A DNA stretch of 5,161 nucleotides. Origin: Pirellulales bacterium (GTDB lineage: Bacteria > Planctomycetota > Planctomycetia > Pirellulales > JAICIG01). The stretch spans positions 1 to 5,161 of the forward strand of contig JAICIG010000513.1 in the NCBI GenBank assembly GCA_025924495.1, in the 5' to 3' direction. Below, piece after piece: positions 1-3,946 of the stretch. Position 1 is the first letter of the stretch, and each line of letters starts with the position of its first letter. A program made the position numbers and the translations under genes. The notes under the pieces were generated by a model. That model was not told the origin of the DNA. It saw only the letters and a list, made by a program, of their open reading frames with translations, and did no database searches.

Positions 1-313
1 CCACCTCTTCGTCGAGCGGCACGAGGCCCTCGCGTGCGTCGACGACAAACAACAGCAGGTCGGCCGAGTCGACGGCGGCCGTAATCTGCTCTTCGATGTG
101 GCTGGTCAGGTTGTCGACGTCCTCGATCCCCATTCCGCCGGTGTCAACCAGCTCGAAATAACGGTCTCCAACGCACATCAGGTGGGTCAGGCGATCTCGA
201 GTTACTCCGGCGGTATCGTCAACGATCGCCACCCGCTTGTTCACCAGCCAGTTGAACAAGCTCGATTTCCCGACATTCGGTCGGCCGACAATAACGACTT
301 GGGGCACACCCAT
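1..313 (-). CDS. der: Ribosome-assembly GTPase Der (EngA), N-terminal part, cut by the window edge
   Basis: Der is a double-GTPase-domain protein needed for maturation of the 50S ribosomal subunit; it acts in the cytoplasm on ribosomal precursors. The 104 visible residues cover most of the first G domain. The P-loop GRPNVGKS is at residues 10-17. The switch-I stretch DDTAGVTRDR is at 32-41; most family members have DTPGVTRDR, so Ala replaces the usual Pro. The G3 motif DTGG is at 57-60, followed by the helix and the strand LLLFVVDAREG typical of Der. The NKxD motif, second G domain and KH-like domain lie beyond the left edge; complete Der is roughly 450-490 residues. The ATG at 313 is chosen because it puts the first beta strand (VPQVVIVGRPN) at the usual distance. 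An in-frame GTG lies three codons upstream (320-322), right after an in-frame TGA, so no longer start is possible. Shine-Dalgarno complementarity is weak and lies inside a predicted hairpin. The gene is divergent from the glycosylase gene. Confidence 0.96.
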   Translation of the reverse strand, partial: MGVPQVVIVGRPNVGKSSLFNWLVNKRVAIVDDTAGVTRDRLTHLMCVGDRYFELVDTGGMGIEDVDNLTSHIEEQITAAVDSADLLLFVVDAREGLVPLDEEV

Positions 314-317
314 GAAA

Positions 318-339
318 GACACTCAATCCGATTAGTGTC
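318..339 (-). promoter_or_regulatory. Hairpin in the der leader, 4 bases before the start codon
   Basis: On the minus strand GACACT pairs with AGTGTC, and inside it AAT pairs with ATT around a CGG loop, with a single bulged G. This gives about nine base pairs in 22 bases. The structure ends four bases before the der ATG and contains the only SD-like bases (GGAT, GAG) and the alternative GTG. If it folds in the mRNA it would sit over the ribosome-binding region. There is no U-run, so it is not an intrinsic terminator. The pairing is seen in the sequence; any role in translation control is inference. Confidence 0.35.
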
Positions 340-372
340 CGGCCGCCGGGGCCTATGATGAGGACCATGGCA

Positions 373-378
373 ATTATA
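373..378 (-). promoter_or_regulatory. Candidate -10 element of the der promoter
   Basis: The minus strand reads a perfect TATAAT within the AT-rich patch CTTATATAATTG, in otherwise GC-rich surroundings. Transcription would start near 366, giving a leader of about 50 bases to the der ATG. No good -35 hexamer is found 16-18 bases upstream, and there is no TGn extension. The assignment therefore rests on the -10 match and position only. Confidence 0.35.
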
Positions 379-540
379 TAAGGGTAGTTCCAGTCCTGCA
401 TTCCAAAGCCGAGGAAGCCGGACCATCGCTTTGTTCTAGAATGATAGTTGAATCACGCTCCCGGCGACAGCGGCAAACACCGGGCAGTTCGCCGCGTGGG
501 CGGCGCAACTCGGCAAGCAAGGTTGGTTTAGGAGGGCTAC

Positions 541-568
541 TTTGCAGACGGGCCGCGGCGCATATACT
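541..568 (+). promoter_or_regulatory. Candidate sigma-70 promoter for the glycosylase gene
   Basis: TTTGCA (541-546, four of six matches to TTGACA), a 16-base spacer and TATACT (563-568, five of six matches to TATAAT) point towards the glycosylase gene. Transcription would begin near 575, leaving a leader of about 130 bases that includes the palindrome at 587-599. The match is reasonable but was found by eye in a long intergenic region, so it could be chance. Confidence 0.3.
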
Positions 569-704
569 TACCGGAACTGGCGAGCTAATTCGCCGAATTT
601 ATCTAGGTGCGGCGAAGAATTGGGATCATCTAGCGCTCAACGAGTTCTGCTGACTCCAGTCGTGGCGCTAAGAAGAGGCTGCCTGCGGAAGGAACCGATG
701 CTTC

Positions 705-1649
705 ATGGATTTCAATGCGCTTGATCGCGACGCCATCCGGAGGATGGCGTTGCAGAGCCTGGAAAGCTTAGAGCGAGCCGGGGTCACGCACTTGCCCAAG
801 CGTAATCGGCCTGCCGCCTTGACGGCGACCGAGTCGCCTTCCGCAGTCCAAGCCCCGACCAGTCTGGTTGCTGCGTTGCATGCGGGCAGTACATCGTCCG
901 AGACGCCGGAACCATCTATGCCGCAGCGATTTACAGGAAACAGTGTCCGCAGCGGGCCGTCGTCACCGTTCATCTTGGAACCACAAGCCATGAAGCCTGC
1001 CGCCGAGAAAGCAGGACGCAAGCCGAACTTGTTCACCCATGAGGAGGTGGCGGCGGCAATGCCCGCTTCAGAGCGGCCGGCGGCTCTGCAAGTCATCGCT
1101 CGAGAAGTGGCGGGTTGTGTGCGTTGTCGCGAATTGGCGGCCACCCGAAAGCAAACCGTGTTTGGCGTCGGCGATCCTAATGCAAGGCTCTGCTTCCTCG
1201 GCGAGGCGCCTGGCGCGGACGAGGACCAGCAAGGTGAACCATTCGTAGGCCGTGCCGGTCAGTTATTGAACAAGATTATCGAAGCCTGCACGCTGCGCCG
1301 CGAGGATGTGTACATTCTGAACACCCTCAAATGCCGGCCGCCGGGAAACCGCAATCCACAGACCGACGAGTTGGCCAACTGTCGCGGCTTTCTGGATCGA
1401 CAACTAGAGATCATTCGGCCGGAATACATCTGTTGTCTGGGAACGGTAGCCGCCAGAGCGTTGCTGTGCACCGAGGCGACCATCGGCAAGTTGCGCAAGC
1501 GGTTTTTCGATTACCATGGCATTCGAGTCATCTGCACCTATCATCCCGCTTACCTGCTACGTAATCCGCCTGCCAAGAAGGATGTCTGGGAGGACATGCA
1601 GATGCTGATGGGCGACATGGGTATCAAGCTGCCTGCCGCTAAGAAGTGA
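705..1649 (+). CDS. Family-4 (type 4) Fe-S uracil-DNA glycosylase with long N-terminal extension
   Basis: Removes uracil from DNA as the first step of base-excision repair in the cytoplasm. The catalytic domain spans about residues 125-305. The CxxC pair is at 138/141, motif [10 protein letters not shown] at 166-174 and [13 protein letters not shown] at 175-187. Cys210 lies in [12 protein letters not shown], Cys226 in ELANCRGF, and motif [10 protein letters not shown] is at 280-288. The four cysteines are in the order and spacing expected for the 4Fe-4S cluster of this family (known from Thermus and archaeal enzymes). The protein is 314 residues, against about 200 for minimal members. The extra length is an N-terminal helix (1-32, ending AGVTHLPK) and a Ser/Pro/Ala-rich, probably disordered linker to about residue 108. 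The ATG at 705 has GGAA upstream, and an in-frame TAA at 669-671 limits extension. Some databases call such proteins 'DNA polymerase-related, bacteriophage-type'; glycosylase is the better name. It is transcribed alone and converges on the kinase gene. Confidence 0.95.
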   Translation: MDFNALDRDAIRRMALQSLESLERAGVTHLPKRNRPAALTATESPSAVQAPTSLVAALHAGSTSSETPEPSMPQRFTGNSVRSGPSSPFILEPQAMKPAAEKAGRKPNLFTHEEVAAAMPASERPAALQVIAREVAGCVRCRELAATRKQTVFGVGDPNARLCFLGEAPGADEDQQGEPFVGRAGQLLNKIIEACTLRREDVYILNTLKCRPPGNRNPQTDELANCRGFLDRQLEIIRPEYICCLGTVAARALLCTEATIGKLRKRFFDYHGIRVICTYHPAYLLRNPPAKKDVWEDMQMLMGDMGIKLPAAKK

Positions 1650-1670
1650 AGCCGCATTGCAAGGAGCGGG

Positions 1671-1691
1671 GCCGCCGGAACCGCAGGCGGT
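1671..1691. terminator. Weak GC hairpin in the gap between convergent genes
   Basis: The 41-base gap between the glycosylase stop and the kinase stop contains CCGCC (1672-1676) and GGCGG (1686-1690) around a nine-base loop, extendable by one G-U pair. It is placed where a bidirectional terminator would be expected. Neither strand has a T-run after it, so intrinsic termination is doubtful and the pairing may be chance in GC-rich DNA. Confidence 0.22.
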
Positions 1692-3208
1692 CAGGCGGCG
1701 GGGATAGGCGGCAACACTTTGGACAAAATATCGAGCAAGTGACGCACCTTGATTGGCATGGAGACCACGACTCGGTGCGGGGCAAGGTGCTTTTGTGCGG
1801 ATGGCTTCCAGGCGCCATCGTCCGGCCCAAGCAAAAGAACCGCCGGGAACTGGCTCGTTTGCTCGCCAGCCGCGAATTCCTGGAAAGCATCCAAGGCCGC
1901 CTCGCCCAGTTGACCGGTGCTGAAGATAATGCACTCTGCCGGTTTCTTGTCATCGCGGAAGCGTTCGATCGCGCGTTTCGGATCGCTGGTGACCAGCGTG
2001 CGATATCCGGCTTTCTTCAGCGCATCACGAATCAGGTCCTGCATCCGCGAGTCGGATTCCACGAACATCACGCTGCGTCGCTGACTATCTGTCAATAACG
2101 AGGCGGCGATGCGCTCGCGTTCTGCCTGCCAACGGCCTTGGTCGCCAGTTTCGGCTCCGTCCTCGCCTGCGGCGCTCACATCTCCGGCGGCCAGGCGTTC
2201 CGCCGCAATATTCAAATCGACGAGCATCTGCGCGGCGGTCTGATAACGCCGTTCCGGCTCGAGCTGCATGGCTTGATTCACCACCGAGGTCACTGCGCGT
2301 GGCAGCGAGGGATCGGCTTGATGAACCGCCACAACCTCGAGAAAACGCGATTTTGACAAGCGCTGGATGCGGTCGCGAGTCTCCTGCAAAGGCGGCTGCC
2401 CAATGAGCATGTGGTAATAAATGCAACCGAGGAAATAGATGTCGCTTCGTGGGTCGTCCTTGCGAGCGCCGGTGGCGCGCTCTAAACCGGCGTAGTCGAT
2501 GGTCCGTTGATTGAGCTGATCGCCCAGCGACTCGTCAGTCACTGAGCTGTCGGTTGCGGCCAGACCAAAGTCGACGAGTTTTGCTTGAGCTTTGCTCGAT
2601 ACAAGGATGTTGGTCAGCTTCAAATCGCGGTGGGAAACCCCATGCTCTGCGGCGTAGCGAAGGCCGCTGGCGACGTCAATCATGAGCCGGGTCGCCTCGG
2701 CGGGATCGAGTTTCTTGCGGATTTTGAGGAACTCGCGCAAGTTCCTGCCTTCGACGAACTCCATCACCAGAAAATGCGTCAGGCCCTTTGAATAGACTTC
2801 GTAGATGGGAACGATATTCGGGTGGCGTAGAGTAATGCCAACCTGCCCCTCGCGAACGAAGTGCTCTGTTTGTTCCGGGCTGTCGCTGTACCGCTTGCGC
2901 AAGACTTTCACCGCGCGCACCACCCCCGTGTCCTTGTGTACGGCGCGATACACGCGGGCGAAACTGCCGCCCGACACCATGTAGAGGACTTTATAGTCCC
3001 CGTAGAAATAGCCCGCGCGCTCTCCCTTGAGCAGCCGATCGAGCTGAAAGTTAGTCAGTAATTCGCGGCGAAGCAGGAGCTGGATAAACTCATCGACCGG
3101 CACGTTGCGCCGACCGAACTCGCCCCAGATCTCCTGGAGCTGCCTTTCGTCAAGCAAATCGTGGTCGAACGCGCGCTGAGCGAGCTGTTCAGCGTTGAGC
3201 TCGGCCAT
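1691..3208 (-). CDS. Ser/Thr protein kinase with C-terminal degenerate receiver domain
   Basis: A 505-residue Hanks-type kinase with no membrane segment, so probably cytoplasmic. Residues 1-65 form the short helical module (LLTNFQLDRLLKG) that precedes many planctomycete kinases. The kinase domain is about 70-340. It has Lys101 in AVKVL, Glu120 in the C-helix, HRDLKLTN at 193-200, DFG at 213-215 and Asp256 in SDIYFLG, so the catalytic residues are present. Oddities are the glycine loop SGGSFARV (79-86), where two of three usual glycines are Ser and Ala, and AGLE (240-243) in place of APE. After an acidic linker, residues 379-497 resemble a response-regulator receiver (VMFVESD, then a GYRTLVT strand). 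Ser430 stands where the phosphorylated Asp is expected and Met484 where the Lys of 'KP' is expected, so phosphotransfer is unlikely. The ATG at 3208 is preferred because AGGGA lies nine bases upstream; in-frame ATG (3235) and GTG (3247) would add 9 or 13 residues. Substrates are unknown. Confidence 0.93.
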   Translation of the reverse strand: MAELNAEQLAQRAFDHDLLDERQLQEIWGEFGRRNVPVDEFIQLLLRRELLTNFQLDRLLKGERAGYFYGDYKVLYMVSGGSFARVYRAVHKDTGVVRAVKVLRKRYSDSPEQTEHFVREGQVGITLRHPNIVPIYEVYSKGLTHFLVMEFVEGRNLREFLKIRKKLDPAEATRLMIDVASGLRYAAEHGVSHRDLKLTNILVSSKAQAKLVDFGLAATDSSVTDESLGDQLNQRTIDYAGLERATGARKDDPRSDIYFLGCIYYHMLIGQPPLQETRDRIQRLSKSRFLEVVAVHQADPSLPRAVTSVVNQAMQLEPERRYQTAAQMLVDLNIAAERLAAGDVSAAGEDGAETGDQGRWQAERERIAASLLTDSQRRSVMFVESDSRMQDLIRDALKKAGYRTLVTSDPKRAIERFRDDKKPAECIIFSTGQLGEAALDAFQEFAAGEQTSQFPAVLLLGPDDGAWKPSAQKHLAPHRVVVSMPIKVRHLLDILSKVLPPIPAA

Positions 3209-3252
3209 TGCAGATGATCCCTGGTTCCGCGCCATTACGGAGCCCACGTGGA

Positions 3253-3273
3253 CCGCCCCGGACGGGGGGGCGG
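3253..3273 (-). other. GC-rich hairpin upstream of the kinase gene
   Basis: CCGCCCC (3253-3259) and GGGGCGG (3267-3273) are perfect seven-base inverted repeats around a seven-base loop. The hairpin lies between the small-protein stop codon and the kinase start, in the kinase mRNA leader. No T-run follows on the minus strand, so it is not a standard intrinsic terminator. It could slow read-through from the small gene or shape the kinase leader; both roles are inference. Confidence 0.4.
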
Positions 3274-3291
3274 GTGAACGGCTCCGTCGGC

Positions 3292-3307
3292 AAATTAAAC
3301 TTAATTT
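3292..3307. repeat. 16-bp AT-rich palindrome, possible operator
   Basis: AAATTAA (3292-3298) and TTAATTT (3301-3307) are perfect inverted repeats with a two-base centre. It is one of the few AT-rich patches here. It lies just downstream of the candidate kinase -10 element and overlaps the expected start of transcription, the usual place for a repressor site. No regulator is identified; AT-rich palindromes also arise by chance. Confidence 0.35.
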
Positions 3308-3310
3308 CTC

Positions 3311-3339
3311 ATCGTATGCTAGTAGTGCGGATGCCGCAA
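3311..3339 (-). promoter_or_regulatory. Candidate sigma-70 promoter for the kinase gene
   Basis: On the minus strand TTGCGG (3334-3339) and TACGAT (3311-3316) are separated by exactly 17 bases. The -10 matches four of six consensus bases and the -35 matches three, including TTG. Transcription would start near 3304, inside the 16-bp palindrome, leaving about 95 bases of leader that carries the GC hairpin. This would let the kinase be expressed separately from the upstream small gene. Confidence 0.33.
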
Positions 3340-3359
3340 CGAGTCTGCCGTGAATCCGA

Positions 3360-3641
3360 CTAGTTCTGTTCCAGTCGCCGCTTGTAGTCGTCGCGCTCGC
3401 GGCGTGTCGCCTCCAAATCGAAGAGGAGATACTTCATGTCGAGTCGCAGTTGGCTAAGCGCATCCTGAACTAGATTCAGGATTCTGCGCCGCCGGCGAGT
3501 GCTTTCGGCTACGCGAACGAGCAGGGGAGCAAGCCGCTGCTTCCATTCCGGCGGCAAACTGTCGATAGCTGCGGAAAGTTCAACCAGGTCAGTCGGCAAT
3601 TCTTCGACGGCAGATTGGGCGATTCGCGACGCTTGGCTCAT
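3360..3641 (-). CDS. Small helical protein of unknown function (93 residues)
   Basis: No domain of known function is recognised. Residues 1-35 are acidic and mildly helical (VEELPTDLVELSAAIDSLPPEW). A run of five Arg is at 49-53. Residues 55-91 form one long amphipathic helix with repeating hydrophobic positions (ILNLVQ, LSQLRL, YLLFDLEA) and a highly charged end (RRERDDYKRRLEQ), consistent with a coiled coil or dimer. There is no signal peptide or membrane segment. The similar phrase 'LRLDMKYLxFDLEATRRERD' seems familiar from planctomycete hypothetical proteins, but this is memory only. The ATG at 3641 has a weak AGAGAG about eight bases upstream; a perfect hairpin lies 23 bases upstream. 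The kinase gene follows on the same strand after 151 bases. The protein-like composition and the consistent helical pattern support a real gene. A DNA-binding or scaffold role is possible but not shown. Confidence 0.78.
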   Translation of the reverse strand: MSQASRIAQSAVEELPTDLVELSAAIDSLPPEWKQRLAPLLVRVAESTRRRRRILNLVQDALSQLRLDMKYLLFDLEATRRERDDYKRRLEQN

Positions 3642-3663
3642 GGATGGCTCTCTGCGGGGTGAA

Positions 3664-3690
3664 GTGTCTGCACTCCTCTAGAGCAGACAC
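3664..3690. repeat. Perfect 8-bp inverted repeat upstream of the small protein
   Basis: GTGTCTGC (3664-3671) and GCAGACAC (3683-3690) flank an 11-base spacer, whose right end plus the first G of the arm forms a second palindrome, CTCTAGAG (3676-3683). It lies 23 bases before the small-protein ATG. Read as RNA on the minus strand, it is a hairpin with AGAGGAG in the loop. Read as DNA, it is a 27-bp dyad suited to a dimeric regulator. A weak minus-strand promoter (TTGATC 3700-3705, 17 bases, TCTAGA 3677-3682) would put its -10 inside the spacer, again consistent with an operator. Confidence 0.45.
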
Positions 3691-3694
3691 CGTG

Positions 3695-3767
3695 CCAGCG
3701 ATCAAGATGGCGACGTCAAATCTCCCTTACACATTTTCTTGAAACGACTTAGGGATATGATCGCTGG
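3695..3767. repeat. Perfect 10-bp inverted repeat with 53-base interior
   Basis: CCAGCGATCA (3695-3704) and TGATCGCTGG (3758-3767) are exact reverse complements. Inside them TCCCT (3723-3727) can pair with AGGGA (3751-3755), which would make an extended stem-loop with an asymmetric internal loop. It begins four bases after the 8-bp repeat at 3664-3690. It could be two half-sites of a regulator acting by looping, or a folded leader RNA. Two 10-base arms this close are unlikely but not impossible by chance. Confidence 0.45.
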
Positions 3768-3946
3768 GACGGCGCCGAGGCTGAATGATGGAAAAAAGCG
3801 ACATCCGATCTGGATAAAAATCGCAAATCCTGATAGAAGGCGGGTTTAGAGAGAAATGCACGAAGCCGGCGCGTGTGGTATCTGGGCCACTAGGCTGCCA
3901 CCGGTTGATCGTCCCTGAACGGCTCGGGAAGGATGGAACCGCCCCC

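Larger units (their letters stand above)
314..704. other. Divergent intergenic region between der and the uracil-DNA glycosylase gene
   Basis: About 390 bases contain no gene that I can support. The open frames here (for example 441-653 plus, Arg-rich, without a recognisable domain or convincing ribosome-binding site) look like chance frames in GC-rich DNA. The region holds the der leader hairpin and -10 element, a candidate plus-strand promoter at 541-568, and a short palindrome at 587-599 (AATTCG-C-CGAATT). The palindrome overlaps a second inverted pair, GGCGA at 579-583 and TCGCC at 590-594. No tRNA or other recognisable RNA gene is seen. Confidence 0.7.
3642..3946. other. Divergent intergenic region between the small protein and the exported protein
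   Basis: About 305 bases separate two divergent starts. The side next to the small protein (3664-3767) carries two adjacent inverted repeats. The middle (about 3720-3860) is comparatively AT-rich, with TATGAT at 3756-3761 on the plus strand as a possible -10, but no good -35 at 16-18 bases. The last 80 bases are GC-rich leader ending in a GGAAGGATGG purine run before the exported-protein ATG. A 73-codon minus-strand frame (3727-3948) has no domain, and it spans the repeats and the other gene's start, so it is not called. Confidence 0.65.

Noticed and set aside
441..653. 70-codon plus-strand open frame between der and the glycosylase gene
   Set aside because: Arg-rich translation without protein-like pattern or convincing ribosome-binding site; overlaps candidate promoter elements.
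668..1144. 158-codon minus-strand open frame opposite the glycosylase N-terminus
   Set aside because: Lies antisense to the extension of a well-supported gene; composition follows GC-rich codon shadowing and no domain is recognisable.
3209..3247. Longer kinase starts at GTG 3247 or ATG 3235
   Set aside because: They add 9-13 residues without domain support; the ATG at 3208 has AGGGA at nine bases and directly precedes the helical module.
3253..3273. Intrinsic terminator after the small protein
   Set aside because: The stem is strong, but no T-run follows in the direction of transcription, so it is listed only as a hairpin.
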